64,000 nucleotides of DNA from Paenarthrobacter ilicis (GCF_016907545.1 NZ_JAFBCD010000001.1:2356001-2420000); one strand, 5' to 3'; positions 17,863 to 27,343 are shown, counted from the first letter of the stretch. Notes: generated by a model not told the origin, from the sequence alone. Numbers and translations are program-made.

Positions 17863-20118
17863 CTAACCGCGTTCAAGGAACGCCTCCTTTTCCGGGTTCA
17901 AATACTCATCGATCGCGGCTGCAAGGCCCGGCTGGTTAATCAACGTGGGATCTTCCTGCACCAGCTTTTGGGCATCCGCGCGGGCACGGGCAATAACGTC
18001 CTCGTGCTCCAGGACCCGCAGCAGTTTCAGGGTGGAGCGGCCGCCTGATTGCGAAGCCCCCAGAATATCGCCTTCCCTGCGCAGCTTCAGGTCCTCCTGG
18101 GACAATTCGAAACCGTCAGTGGTGGATGCCACGGCATCGAGCCGCCGCCGGCTCGGGTGTCCGCGCTCCAAAGTGGTGACCAGCAGGCACGTTCCCGGCA
18201 ATCCGCCGCGGCCCACGCGGCCACGCAACTGGTGAAGCTGCGAGATCCCAAAACGGTCGGCGTCCAGGATCACCATCAGCGTGGCGTTGTGAACATCCAC
18301 ACCCACTTCAATGACTGTGGTGGACACCAGGATCTTGGTCTCATTGGCCGCGAACGCAGCCATGGTGTCCGTCTTCAGCGACGGCTCCTGCCGCCCATGA
18401 AGCGGGGCCACGGGAACACCGGACAGGGCCGGCTCCTGCACCAGACTCTCGACGACGGCGGTCACCGACGCGAGTTCCCTCGCCGGCCCCTCGTCTGACA
18501 GTTCAGCATCGCTGGGTTCGTTTTCGCCGGGACTGAAATCGCCGTCGTCGTCATCGCCGATCTTCGGGCACACCACGTAAACCTGGTGCCCGGCGTCGAC
18601 TTCCTCCCTGGACCTCTTCCAGATACGGTCCACCCAGCCGGGATTCTCCGCCAGACCCACCACGTGGGTGGAGATAGGCGCCCTGCCCGCCGGCAGCTCA
18701 TCCAGAATGGACGTCTCAAGATCACCGAACACAGTCATGGCCACGGTCCGTGGAATGGGGGTGGCCGTCATCACCAGAAGATGCGGTGGCCGCTGGGCTT
18801 TCGCACGCAGCGCGTCCCGCTGTTCAACACCAAACCTGTGTTGCTCGTCCACCACAATCAGGCCGAGGTCCTGGAAACTGGTCTTGTCGCTCAGGAGCGC
18901 GTGGGTGCCGATCACAATTCCCGCATTGCCCGAGGCTGCATCGAGCATGGCTTGTTTCTTGGCGGCCGTGGGCATGGAACCCGTCAAGAGCGTGACCTGG
19001 ACGCCATTCCCGCCGGACCCGCCGCCCAGCATGCCTGATCCCGCGAACAGATTGTCCTTGGCCAGTGAACCCAGGGTTTTGCGAATGGAGTGGAAGTGCT
19101 GCGCGGCGAGCACCTCCGTGGGAGCCAGGAGTGCGGCCTGCCCACCGGCATCCACCACCTGCAACATGGCGCGCAGGGCCACAATGGTCTTGCCGGACCC
19201 CACTTCTCCTTGGAGCAGCCTGTTCATGGGAGTGTCCCTGGCCAGTTCTTCGGCGAGGGTGGCGCCCACAGCGGACTGCCCCGCCGTCAGGGTGAAGGGC
19301 AGGTTTTGGTCGAAGCCGCTCAACAATCCGCCGCTCAGTGGACGCCGGGCGGTGGCTTCTTCTGCAGCCAACTGCGCACGTCGCCGGGCCAAGGCGGTTT
19401 GAAGAACCAGTGCTTCCTGGTAACGGAAGCGCTCTTGCGCGCGTTGCCAGTCACGCGCCACGTCCGGCATGTGGATCAACCGGTAAGCCTCGGCGACACC
19501 CACATGACCGTCCCTGCCCACCATCGCGGGGGGAAGGGGGTCAACCATGGCGTCAAGATCAATTGTCTGGAGCAGCGCACTGATGACTTTGTGGATGGAC
19601 CAACTGGTGAGCTTGGCAGTGGCCGGATACACGGGGATGGGCATGGCAGCCAGTTTCTCCGGATCCATGGAGCCTTCCGCACCGGGGTCCTCGTCCAACA
19701 GGATGAAATCAGGGTTGGTCAGACCCAAAGCGCCGCCATAGCGTGACACCTTTCCGGAGAACATGGCGCGGCGGCCCGGCAATAACTCCGATTTGGCCCG
19801 GAAGCCATTGAAGAAACTGAGCTTGAGCGTTCCAGGCGTGCTGCTGCCACCTACCTCGTCCGAGACAACAACATCCGTGATGGATCCGCGGCGTGCACGC
19901 ATCTGGCGTGTGCTGTTGGAGACCACGCGGGCGATCAGGGTGACTTCCTCGTCCAAGGGAAGCTCACTGATGGGTGTCAGCTCCCCGCGGCTCAGGTACC
20001 GGCGGGGAAAATAGTTCAGCAGTGCCCCGACACTCTTCAAGCCCAGATGTTTCTCGATCACTCCGGCAGAGCGTTTACCGATCCTGCGTTCGAGGGGCAG
20101 TTCAAGCTCAGAGTCCAT
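17863..20118 (-). CDS. recG: ATP-dependent DNA helicase RecG
   Basis: RecG remodels stalled replication forks and branch-migrates Holliday junctions. The 751-residue protein from ATG 20118 (MDSELELPLERR) has an N-terminal wedge/OB domain. Superfamily 2 motifs follow: GEVGSGKT (motif I), VVDEQHRFGVEQ (DEQH box), MTATPIPRT (motif III) and QLRGRVGRG (motif VI). An acidic insertion (GDDDDGDFSPGENEPSDAE) sits between helicase lobes. The start codon overlaps the end of the DAK2 gene by 11 bases; the open frame further upstream is inside that gene. Confidence 0.96.
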   Translation of the reverse strand: MDSELELPLERRIGKRSAGVIEKHLGLKSVGALLNYFPRRYLSRGELTPISELPLDEEVTLIARVVSNSTRQMRARRGSITDVVVSDEVGGSSTPGTLKLSFFNGFRAKSELLPGRRAMFSGKVSRYGGALGLTNPDFILLDEDPGAEGSMDPEKLAAMPIPVYPATAKLTSWSIHKVISALLQTIDLDAMVDPLPPAMVGRDGHVGVAEAYRLIHMPDVARDWQRAQERFRYQEALVLQTALARRRAQLAAEEATARRPLSGGLLSGFDQNLPFTLTAGQSAVGATLAEELARDTPMNRLLQGEVGSGKTIVALRAMLQVVDAGGQAALLAPTEVLAAQHFHSIRKTLGSLAKDNLFAGSGMLGGGSGGNGVQVTLLTGSMPTAAKKQAMLDAASGNAGIVIGTHALLSDKTSFQDLGLIVVDEQHRFGVEQRDALRAKAQRPPHLLVMTATPIPRTVAMTVFGDLETSILDELPAGRAPISTHVVGLAENPGWVDRIWKRSREEVDAGHQVYVVCPKIGDDDDGDFSPGENEPSDAELSDEGPARELASVTAVVESLVQEPALSGVPVAPLHGRQEPSLKTDTMAAFAANETKILVSTTVIEVGVDVHNATLMVILDADRFGISQLHQLRGRVGRGGLPGTCLLVTTLERGHPSRRRLDAVASTTDGFELSQEDLKLRREGDILGASQSGGRSTLKLLRVLEHEDVIARARADAQKLVQEDPTLINQPGLAAAIDEYLNPEKEAFLERG

Positions 20119-21145
20119 GCTGCAGGGAGCCAGTGCCGGATGCCGGCTGCGTTGCGGGCGGAGCTTCGTTGCCGGACGCAACGGAAAGCTGGCTGACGGC
20201 GATATCCGTGGGCTCGCCCAGCGAACGGATGAGCTCGACAGCCGGCGCCGGGTCCGGAACGTGGACATGCACCCGCCAGCGGTAGCTTGCCTCCATCACG
20301 GACTCGTCGTCGTCATCGGAACTTTGGACACCGCCCACCTGACTCATGATCACGGAGTCACCCATCTCATCCAAACGCTGCCGGAGGATGGCCGCATTCA
20401 AAGGTGACAGGCTGATGGTGCACATGACTTCCACGCCGTCGTCGGCCGGCATGTGCTCGTGGATATGGGGGTCCTGCAGCTTGTAGCCGTGCAACCCGTC
20501 CAAGAGATCATCCTGGAGTTCCTCGCCCAGGACGGCCGAGCGGAGGCAGTCCAGGACCAAGAGCATTCCAACGCCCCCTGCGTCCACTACCCGGGCCTCC
20601 TGCAGCTGTGAGAGTTCGCCCTCTGTGCGGACCACGGCTTTGTAAGCGGCATCCACCACTGCGTCGAGGGACAGACCCAAGGCGTGGTTGCTGTCATCAC
20701 CGCTTTGGGCAGCTTCCACGGACTGGGCGGCGTGGGCCGCAGCTTCCAGTACTGACAGCATGGTTCCGGCCACCGGTTCGCTGAGGGCTGACCACGCACG
20801 GATCTGCGCCCTGTTCAGCGCGGTTGCCAGGAGCGGCGCGCTGAGCCGCGTTTTGCCTGCCAAAGGTTCGGCAGCCGCGCACAGGAAAACGGCAAAGAGC
20901 GTTCCTGAGTTGCCGCGTGCTTGCTCCATGGCAGCTTGGCCGGCCTTGGAGAGAACTGCTCCAACATCCGTGGTTGCTGCGGCAGCGTCGGGCGCGGCTT
21001 CACCGATGGCCGACACAGCCGCACGGACGGTGAGATACAAGTTGGTGCCGGTATCCCCATCGGCTACGGGGAAGATGTTGATCGCGTTCAGGCGATCGCT
21101 GTGATTCCCCAGAACCACTTCCGCCTTGCTGAGCCAACGTTTCAT
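20108..21145 (-). CDS. DAK2/DhaL-domain protein (FakA/YloV-like, short form)
   Basis: The DhaL kinase domain is clear: NIFPVADGDTGTN holds the metal/nucleotide-binding aspartates and ARGNSGTLF another loop. The family includes fatty-acid kinase FakA, which phosphorylates fatty acids held by FakB/DegV. From ATG 21145 the protein is 345 residues, shorter than FakA/YloV (about 550). The DhaL and middle domains are present, but the C-terminal domain seems absent and the end is an acidic, Pro/Ala-rich tail. The gene starts 22 bases after thiL and overlaps recG. The start lacks a strong ribosome site, and the frame is open upstream into thiL. Confidence 0.85.
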   Translation of the reverse strand: MKRWLSKAEVVLGNHSDRLNAINIFPVADGDTGTNLYLTVRAAVSAIGEAAPDAAAATTDVGAVLSKAGQAAMEQARGNSGTLFAVFLCAAAEPLAGKTRLSAPLLATALNRAQIRAWSALSEPVAGTMLSVLEAAAHAAQSVEAAQSGDDSNHALGLSLDAVVDAAYKAVVRTEGELSQLQEARVVDAGGVGMLLVLDCLRSAVLGEELQDDLLDGLHGYKLQDPHIHEHMPADDGVEVMCTISLSPLNAAILRQRLDEMGDSVIMSQVGGVQSSDDDDESVMEASYRWRVHVHVPDPAPAVELIRSLGEPTDIAVSQLSVASGNEAPPATQPASGTGSLQHGL

Positions 21146-21167
21146 GGCATGCGCGTTCGCGGCGATC

Positions 21168-22181
21168 TTAGTCTGCAAAGTGATCCCATCCAACGGTGTC
21201 AGCAGATTGTCCGGCAATCCGGACCCCGCTGCCTGGTGGCTCGACAACGGCTTGCACCGAGCCTATCGCAGTGAAGCCCTCCGGGAGCTGAATTCCAGCC
21301 GGGAAGGTCCCCAGAATGCCGTGGTCCTCGCCACCGCCCAGTACCCACTCCATGGCGTCTACACCCAGTATCTCCGCGGCGGGCCGCAGCAGCACGGAAA
21401 GTCTTCCCAGCGCCAGGGGATCAAAGTCAAGGACCACTGCGCTGGCCGCGGCGATCCGGCCAGCATCCCTCAGGAGGCCATCCGAAACATCCAGCATGGC
21501 CGTTGCCCCGGCACGGGCAGCCAAGGGTCCAGCTGCCAGCGGAGGCTGGGGCCGGCACTGGTTCCTGACCAGGGCCAGCAACTCCGGCGGGAGGTCCGCC
21601 ACCGGCACGGAACTTTCCAAAAGGGCCAGTCCCGCGGCCGCCCTGCCGAGGGTTCCCGCCAATGCCACGGTGTCACCGGGTTGGGCGCCCGACCGCACCA
21701 CCGGTGGCATCCCGTTGAGGGTCCCGACGACGGCCACAGTGACCGCAATTTCGCGGCCCCGGCCAAGGTCCCCCCCGGCCACCGAACAACCAACTGCGCC
21801 CAACTGCTCGATGGCAGCAGTCAACCCATCCGCGAATGACTCCACCCAGTCCACGGGAGTGCCGGGAGGCATGGTCAGGCTTACCACCAGCGAGGTTGCC
21901 GTGCCTCCCATGGCATTGATGTCACTGAGGTTCTGTGCCGCCGCTTTCCACCCGACGTCGAACCCGGTGGTGCGGTAGCCGTTGTTCCATACCAGCCTGA
22001 AGTCCTGGTCCTGGGTCTGGGTGTCGATGGAGATGAGGGTCCGCCCATCAGGTGATTCCAGCAGTGCGGCATCGTCGCCCGGCCCCAGCAACACCCCGGA
22101 CCCCTGGCTCAAACGCGGGAAGATCCGGGCCAGGAGTTGCGACTCCGTGAGGTCCTGGACTGTCAGTTGTTCAACAAGCAC
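21168..22181 (-). CDS. thiL: Thiamine-monophosphate kinase
   Basis: ThiL phosphorylates thiamine monophosphate to thiamine pyrophosphate, the last step of cofactor synthesis. At 337 residues it has the AIR-synthase-type fold with GPGDDAAL near the N-terminus, SDINAMGG in the middle and SDGLLRDAGRI. GTG 22181 is preceded by TAGCGT ending 6 bases upstream and no ribosome site, so a leaderless transcript is likely. It is divergent from the DUF3515 gene and heads the thiL-DAK2-recG-rsmD run. Confidence 0.95.
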   Translation of the reverse strand: MLVEQLTVQDLTESQLLARIFPRLSQGSGVLLGPGDDAALLESPDGRTLISIDTQTQDQDFRLVWNNGYRTTGFDVGWKAAAQNLSDINAMGGTATSLVVSLTMPPGTPVDWVESFADGLTAAIEQLGAVGCSVAGGDLGRGREIAVTVAVVGTLNGMPPVVRSGAQPGDTVALAGTLGRAAAGLALLESSVPVADLPPELLALVRNQCRPQPPLAAGPLAARAGATAMLDVSDGLLRDAGRIAAASAVVLDFDPLALGRLSVLLRPAAEILGVDAMEWVLGGGEDHGILGTFPAGIQLPEGFTAIGSVQAVVEPPGSGVRIAGQSADTVGWDHFAD

Positions 22182-22246
22182 GGAACTACGCTATCGCGAA
22201 CCCCCGACAGGATAGTGCCGGGGTACCCGCGGGATAGGCTGGTTCC

Positions 22247-22756
22247 ATGCAACACACCTCGCTTCGTCGCTCTGCCGCGGCCATTTTCATTGCTGCTGCA
22301 GCAGTTCCGGCGCTTTCCGCATGTGCTCCCACCGTGGACGTCACCGCGGCCGCCGATGCCGCCAATCCCGCATGCGCCCCCATGATGGTTGCCCTGCCCG
22401 ACAAGATCGGCGATGCGAACCTGAGAAAAACCAACAGCCAGGCGACGGCCGCCTGGGGTGACCCTTCGCAGGTTATCCTTCGCTGCGGTGTCAACGTCCC
22501 GGGTCCCACCACCGACCGCTGCGTCAGTGTCAACGGGATCGACTGGGTTATCAAGGAAGGTGATCCCGTTTACACCCTGACCACCTTCGGACGCCAGCCG
22601 GCCACGGAAATACTTGTTGATCCGGTCAAGCTTGAATCCGCCAACATCAGCTCAGCCACGGTCCTGACGGAACTCGCAGCGGCAGTGGGGAAGATCAAGG
22701 CCACCGGCAAGTGTGTGGGACAAGAGGACCTGCAGAATCTTCCGGGCAGCAAATAG
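22247..22756 (+). CDS. DUF3515 family lipoprotein
   Basis: A 169-residue exported protein with a basic start, a hydrophobic segment and a lipobox (ALSAC, Cys at about residue 26). It is thus a probable lipoprotein on the outer face of the membrane. The rest matches the DUF3515 pattern seen in actinobacteria next to ddl and thiL: two or three cysteines (NPACAP, ILRCGV, DRCVSV) and the GIDWVIKEGD stretch. Function unknown. TAGGCT ends 6 bases before the ATG with no ribosome site, so it may be leaderless. Confidence 0.85.
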   Translation: MQHTSLRRSAAAIFIAAAAVPALSACAPTVDVTAAADAANPACAPMMVALPDKIGDANLRKTNSQATAAWGDPSQVILRCGVNVPGPTTDRCVSVNGIDWVIKEGDPVYTLTTFGRQPATEILVDPVKLESANISSATVLTELAAAVGKIKATGKCVGQEDLQNLPGSK

Positions 22757-22783
22757 CCCCCTCGCTGATACAGCAAGGGGGCC
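22756..22783 (+). terminator. Hairpin after the DUF3515 gene
   Basis: A C-rich arm (CCCCCTCGCT) pairs with AGCAAGGGGG with one mismatch around a 5-base loop, immediately after the stop codon and ahead of the convergent ddl gene. No U-tract follows. Confidence 0.45.
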
Positions 22784-22812
22784 ATGGCCCTGATGCGGCC
22801 AACGCAGTTTCC

Positions 22813-22855
22813 AGGTCAGCGCGGTTTCAGGTCAGCGCGTTTTCGGGTCAGCGCA
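22813..22855. repeat. Three tandem GGTCAGCGC units at the 3' end of ddl
   Basis: GGTCAGCGC occurs at 22814, 22830 and 22846 with a period of 16 bases (the intervening bases are similar). The third copy covers the ddl stop codon, so the array is probably a small local duplication of the gene's end. Confidence 0.6.
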
Positions 22856-23981
22856 GGCCTGTCTTGCGGGTCAACGCCAAATGGATCAACTCGTCAATCA
22901 ACTCTGCATAGCCCAGCCCTGAGGCGGCCCACATCTGGGGGTACATGCTCTTGGGCGTGAACCCCGGCATGGTGTTGATCTCGTTGATGATGAGTTCTCC
23001 GGCGGGTGTGTAGAAGAAGTCCACCCTGCTCAAGCCTTCGGCACCCACCGAGTCGAAGGCAACCGCAGCGAGGTCCCTTACCCGCGCAATGGCTTCGTCC
23101 GGCATATCCGCGGGGCAGCTGAGCGCGGCGGCGCCATCTTCAACGTACTTGGCGGCGAAATCGTAGAACTGATGCTCACCGGCAGCTACGGCAATTTCTC
23201 CAGGCATGGACGTCCGCGGCGCCTCAGTGCCACGGCCCTGGAGAACGGCGCACTCGATTTCCCTGCCAATAATTCCAGCTTCGATGACGAGCTTCAGATC
23301 ATGGCGGCGGGCTTCTTCGATGGCCTCATCCAGTCCATCCAGGGAATCGACCTTGGAGATACCCATGGACGAACCGGCGCGGGCGGGCTTGACGAACACC
23401 GGGAAGCCCAGTTTGTCCACCTTTTTCCGCACGGCCTCTGCGTCGGTTACCCATTCGCGGTCCGTGACGGAAATGTAAGGCCCCACAGCGAGCCCGGCGG
23501 CTTCAAAAACCACCTTCATGAAGTGCTTGTCCATGCCCACGGCCGATGCCAGCACACCGGCGCCCACATAGCGGGTATCGGACAATTCGAGCAAACCCTG
23601 GATGGTTCCGTCTTCACCCCATGGTCCATGAAGCAATGGGAAAACCACGTCCACTGAGCCAAGCTCCTGCGGAACGGCGTTGGGCTCGGTCACTATCAGT
23701 TGGTGTTCGCCGCCCACCTCGGCAAGGGTGACTGTCTGTCCGGACGGTGCAACCTCCGGGAGGGCCGCCGAACTCAAGGACCACTGGCTGGTATCCCCCG
23801 ATGCAAGGACCCACTGCCCTGACTTGGCGATTCCGATAGGGATGACGTCATATTTGTCCCTGTCGATGGCACCCATGACGCCGGCGGCCGTCACGCAGCT
23901 GACAGCGTGTTCGCTGGAGCGACCACCGAAAAGGACGGCAACCCGGGGGCGCCCTGTTGCTGGTTTGTTTAGTTCAGTCAC
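22848..23981 (-). CDS. ddl: D-alanine--D-alanine ligase
   Basis: Ddl makes the D-Ala-D-Ala dipeptide of peptidoglycan precursors. The 377-residue ATP-grasp protein has VLFGGRSSEH near the N-terminus, PLLHGPWGEDG, the glycine-rich loop region KPARAGSSMG, and the metal-binding end INEINTMPGFT. The GTG start lies 2 bases after the gpsA stop, making it the last gene of murA-plsC-gpsA-ddl. Nothing suggests a D-Ala-D-Lac specificity, but that cannot be excluded by eye. Confidence 0.96.
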   Translation of the reverse strand: MTELNKPATGRPRVAVLFGGRSSEHAVSCVTAAGVMGAIDRDKYDVIPIGIAKSGQWVLASGDTSQWSLSSAALPEVAPSGQTVTLAEVGGEHQLIVTEPNAVPQELGSVDVVFPLLHGPWGEDGTIQGLLELSDTRYVGAGVLASAVGMDKHFMKVVFEAAGLAVGPYISVTDREWVTDAEAVRKKVDKLGFPVFVKPARAGSSMGISKVDSLDGLDEAIEEARRHDLKLVIEAGIIGREIECAVLQGRGTEAPRTSMPGEIAVAAGEHQFYDFAAKYVEDGAAALSCPADMPDEAIARVRDLAAVAFDSVGAEGLSRVDFFYTPAGELIINEINTMPGFTPKSMYPQMWAASGLGYAELIDELIHLALTRKTGLR

Positions 23982-23983
23982 TA

Positions 23984-25036
23984 TCAGTAGTCGCCTTCGG
24001 ACTTCAGTGCCCGGGCCAGGAGTCGTGGGCCCAGGTCATCAACGGACATTCGACCTTCCAGAACCGCCACCACAGCCGCAGTGATGGGCATTTCCACATG
24101 GAGCTTGCCGGCAAGCTCATGGACAGCCGGGCCGGACTTGATGCCTTCGGCGGTCTGGGTCATCTTCAGGGCCACTTGCTCGAGGCTGAGGCCCTCACCG
24201 AGCAGCCGGCCGGCGGTGTGGTTGCGTGAAAGAGCCGACGAGCACGTGGCCACAAGATCGCCCAGCCCTGCCAGCCCTGCCATGGTGTGCGCTTCCCCGC
24301 CCAAGGCCAGAGCCAGCCGGGAGGTTTCAGCAAGTCCGCGCGTGATGACGGAAGCCTTGGTGTTGTCACCCATCTGCCGGCCCTCGCAGATACCCACAGC
24401 CAGGGCAATGACGTTCTTGACGATTCCGCCTATTTCAACTCCGACGACGTCGGTGCTGGTGTAGGGGCGGAAGTAGGGGGCCGTGCAACACAGGGCTATT
24501 GACGCAGCGGTGTCGCTGTCGGTGCAGGCAACCACGGAGGCGGTGGGTTGCTCCCGGGCGATTTCCATAGCGAGGTTCGGTCCGGAAACCACGGCTACCC
24601 GGGACTCGGGCAGGCCCAGTTCCTGGGCGATGACCTCGCTCATCCTGGCATCGGTCCCCAACTCCAGGCCCTTCATCAGGGACACCACCACGGCGTTGGG
24701 GGCAAGAAGCGCCTTCCACTCCCCCAGCTGTGGCCGCAGGGACTGGGCCGGCACTGCCAGGACAACCAGTTCCGCCTCGGCCAGCACCTCAGCCACGTCG
24801 GTGGATGCTGCCACGGTGTGGGGCAGTTCAATGTCCTTGAGGTACTGCTCATTGCGGTGCACAGAGTTGATCTGCTCCACCACTTCAGGGCGTCGGCCCC
24901 AAAGACAAACGCTGCGCTCCACCCCGGTGGCTGCAGCGGCGTCGGCGAGCACTTTGGCGAACGTCGTCCCCCATGATCCCGCACCCAGGACAGCAACCTT
25001 TGCCGGGCTGAAACCCGGGGTTTCAAGCAGGCTCAC
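23984..25036 (-). CDS. gpsA: Glycerol-3-phosphate dehydrogenase [NAD(P)+]
   Basis: GpsA reduces dihydroxyacetone phosphate to sn-glycerol 3-phosphate for phospholipid synthesis. The 350-residue protein has a Rossmann fingerprint VAVLGAGSWGTTFA, catalytic-domain segment GIVKNVIALAVG with the active-site Lys, and SRNHTAGRLLGEG. GTG 25036 overlaps the plsC stop by 4 bases (GTGA), which fixes the start and implies coupling; the frame open to 25123 is inside plsC. Neighbouring plsC uses its product. Confidence 0.95.
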   Translation of the reverse strand: MSLLETPGFSPAKVAVLGAGSWGTTFAKVLADAAAATGVERSVCLWGRRPEVVEQINSVHRNEQYLKDIELPHTVAASTDVAEVLAEAELVVLAVPAQSLRPQLGEWKALLAPNAVVVSLMKGLELGTDARMSEVIAQELGLPESRVAVVSGPNLAMEIAREQPTASVVACTDSDTAASIALCCTAPYFRPYTSTDVVGVEIGGIVKNVIALAVGICEGRQMGDNTKASVITRGLAETSRLALALGGEAHTMAGLAGLGDLVATCSSALSRNHTAGRLLGEGLSLEQVALKMTQTAEGIKSGPAVHELAGKLHVEMPITAAVVAVLEGRMSVDDLGPRLLARALKSEGDY

Positions 25037-25806
25037 TTGCCGCCCTCCGGACCGGCTTCGTCCGTGGATTTCCCGTCCGCGAAACGGCCATGCTTGGTCT
25101 GCTGGTGGAGCGCAGGGTCCCACCGTTCAGCAGGAGCTTTTTCGCCGCGCAGCGTTTCCAAAAGCCCGGTGATGGCGTCCATGATCACCTCCGTGGCTTC
25201 CGTGAGGGTTGCCCGATCCAACGGCCTGTCCCGGAAGGAACCCAGATCAACGGGGTCTCCCACCAGGACGCGGGCAGTCTTCCGCGGGAACAGGTGGAAC
25301 CTCTTGGCATACCGGGGAAAGACCTCATGGGCACCCCAATGCGCAACAGGTACCACTGGCGCTCCGGTCTGCAGGGCAAGCCGCGCGGCACCCGTATGCC
25401 CCTTCATGGGCCAAAGATCGGGATCGCGTGTCAGGGTGCCTTCGGGATAGATGATGATGGCGCCTCCGGCGTCCACCACCTCCTTGGCCACTTGCAGCGA
25501 GCGGTTGGCGCCCGCCGTCGAGCGTTCAACGGGAATCTGGCGCGTGGCATGCAGCAGCGCGCCCAACACCGGAACCTTGAAAAGGCCCGACTTTGCCAGG
25601 AAGTGCGGCGGGCGGTTCTGGTTGTACACCATGTGGCCCACCACGATGGGGTCAATCTCCGTGCAATGGTTCGGCACCACGATGAAGCCGCCCTCGGGCA
25701 ACTTCTCCAAGCCCTCCCACTTTTTGCTCATCAAGAGGTTCATCAGCGGACGGGCCAGCCCCGCAAGGAGAATGAACGTGGCGCGGCTCTTGGCCGGTTC
25801 CTTCAC
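25033..25806 (-). CDS. plsC: 1-acyl-sn-glycerol-3-phosphate acyltransferase family protein
   Basis: This family transfers a second fatty acyl chain to lysophosphatidic acid at the membrane. The 257-residue protein has the HX4D motif (NHCTEID), IPVERS, and the YPEGTLTRD block II/III sequence. It starts with GTG 11 bases past the murA stop and overlaps gpsA by 4 bases. The symbol is by family; actinobacteria carry several paralogues and the acyl or acceptor specificity is not shown. Confidence 0.88.
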   Translation of the reverse strand: MKEPAKSRATFILLAGLARPLMNLLMSKKWEGLEKLPEGGFIVVPNHCTEIDPIVVGHMVYNQNRPPHFLAKSGLFKVPVLGALLHATRQIPVERSTAGANRSLQVAKEVVDAGGAIIIYPEGTLTRDPDLWPMKGHTGAARLALQTGAPVVPVAHWGAHEVFPRYAKRFHLFPRKTARVLVGDPVDLGSFRDRPLDRATLTEATEVIMDAITGLLETLRGEKAPAERWDPALHQQTKHGRFADGKSTDEAGPEGGK

Positions 25807-25817
25807 AGGATCCCCCG

Positions 25818-27143
25818 CTACTTGGTGGTGGTGATGTCGAAATCGGCGCCGAGGCCGGCAAGTTTGCCGGTGAAGCGCTCGTAGCCCCGGTTGATGATGT
25901 CAATGCCCGTCACCCGGGAGGTTCCAGTGGCGGCCAAGGCAGCAATGAGGTGGCTGAAGCCGCCCCGGAGATCGGGGATGTCGATGTCGGTCCCGCGTAA
26001 CGGCGTGGGTCCGGAGATCACTGCCGAGTGAAGGAAGTTCCGCTGGCCGAACCGGCAGGGAACACTTCCCAGGCACTCCCGGTGGACCTGGATGCTGGCA
26101 CCCATGCGGGCCAGGGCTTCGGTGAAACCAAAGCGGTTCTCGTACACCGTCTCATGGACGATCGAGACTCCCTCGGCCTGGGTCAGGGCCACCACCAGCG
26201 GCTGCTGCCAGTCCGTCATGAAGCCGGGGTGCACATCCGTTTCCAGGACCAATGGGGAGAGCTTGCCGCCCGGGTGGTAGAAGCGGATGCCGTCGTCGCC
26301 GATGTCCATGCCGCCGCCCACCTTGCGGTAGGTATTCAGGAACGTCATCATGTCCCGCTGGGACGCACCCTCGACGAAGATATCGCCGCGGGTGACCAGG
26401 GCCGCCGAAGCCCAGGAGGCTGACTCGTTACGGTCTGCCAGCGCCCGGTGGTTGTAGCCGCGGAGGTTCTTGACGCCCTCAATACGGATGGTGCGGTCCG
26501 TTTGGACGCTGATGATGGCGCCCATTTTTTGCAGCACGGCAATGAGATCGATGATCTCCGGCTCGGTAGCTGCTCCAATGAGCTCCGTGATGCCTTCGGC
26601 GCGGGTTGCGCTGAGCAGGACCTGCTCCGTGGCTCCCACCGACGGGTACGGGAGCGAGATCTTGGCACCTTGGAGGCCGTGGGGCGCTGAGATATGGATC
26701 CCGCCGGGGCGCTTCTCCACCACTGCGCCGAACTGGCGCAGCACGTTAAGGTGGTAGTCGATCGGCCTGTCGCCGATCTTGCAGCCGCCAAGGTCAGGGA
26801 TGAAGGCCTCGCCAATGGCATGGATCAGCGGCCCGCACAAAAGAATGGGAATCCGCGAGTCGCCCGCGTGGGCGTCGATCGCGGTGCTGGACGCGGTCTG
26901 CGCTCCAGTGGGGTCAAGAGTCAGGTCGCCCGTCTCAGGATCCTTTGCCACGGTAACCCCGTGCAGCTGCAGAAGGCTGGTGACAACCTCCACGTCCTTG
27001 ATCTCCGGCACGTTGCGGAGCACCGATGGTTCGCTGCCCAGCAACGCAGCCACCATGGCTTTGGGCACCAGGTTCTTGGCACCGCGAACGGTCACTCGTC
27101 CCGTCAGGGGGACGCCACCGCGGATTGTCAGAACACTACTCAT
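25818..27143 (-). CDS. murA: UDP-N-acetylglucosamine 1-carboxyvinyltransferase
   Basis: MurA adds enolpyruvate to UDP-GlcNAc, the first committed step of peptidoglycan synthesis. The 441-residue protein has the catalytic-loop motif LGGCKIGDRPID with Cys-121, the residue that fosfomycin alkylates, so the fosfomycin-sensitive form is retained. RGAKNLVPKA holds the substrate-binding Lys/Asn. A GAGGAAA ribosome site precedes the ATG. It leads the operon murA-plsC-gpsA-ddl, joining wall and membrane precursor genes. Confidence 0.96.
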   Translation of the reverse strand: MSSVLTIRGGVPLTGRVTVRGAKNLVPKAMVAALLGSEPSVLRNVPEIKDVEVVTSLLQLHGVTVAKDPETGDLTLDPTGAQTASSTAIDAHAGDSRIPILLCGPLIHAIGEAFIPDLGGCKIGDRPIDYHLNVLRQFGAVVEKRPGGIHISAPHGLQGAKISLPYPSVGATEQVLLSATRAEGITELIGAATEPEIIDLIAVLQKMGAIISVQTDRTIRIEGVKNLRGYNHRALADRNESASWASAALVTRGDIFVEGASQRDMMTFLNTYRKVGGGMDIGDDGIRFYHPGGKLSPLVLETDVHPGFMTDWQQPLVVALTQAEGVSIVHETVYENRFGFTEALARMGASIQVHRECLGSVPCRFGQRNFLHSAVISGPTPLRGTDIDIPDLRGGFSHLIAALAATGTSRVTGIDIINRGYERFTGKLAGLGADFDITTTK

Positions 27144-27271
27144 CTATACCGGTTTCCTCACGACTACTCGCCCCCCAAACTAACAAAGGCTCCAACTAAG
27201 CATAGAAGCTCGTGTTACCGAACCGAAATGCATCCGCCCCGCGCCGCGACGTTCCTGCTCACAGGGGTGCG

Positions 27272-27317
27272 CGCCAAAAAAGAACCGCCGGACCCTCGTT
27301 GAGAGGGCCCGGCGGTT
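27272..27317 (-). terminator. Rho-independent terminator after leuD
   Basis: Arms 27283-27297 and 27303-27317 (one mismatch in 15 base pairs, loop GTTGA) are followed on the minus strand by a run of six T residues. It separates leuCD from the downstream murA operon. Confidence 0.85.
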
Positions 27318-27343
27318 ATGAACAGCAGGCAAGATTCAGCGTG

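Noticed and set aside
22001..22181. A TPP riboswitch before thiL
   Set aside because: thiL begins with a leaderless-type start and there is no room for the thi-box sequence.
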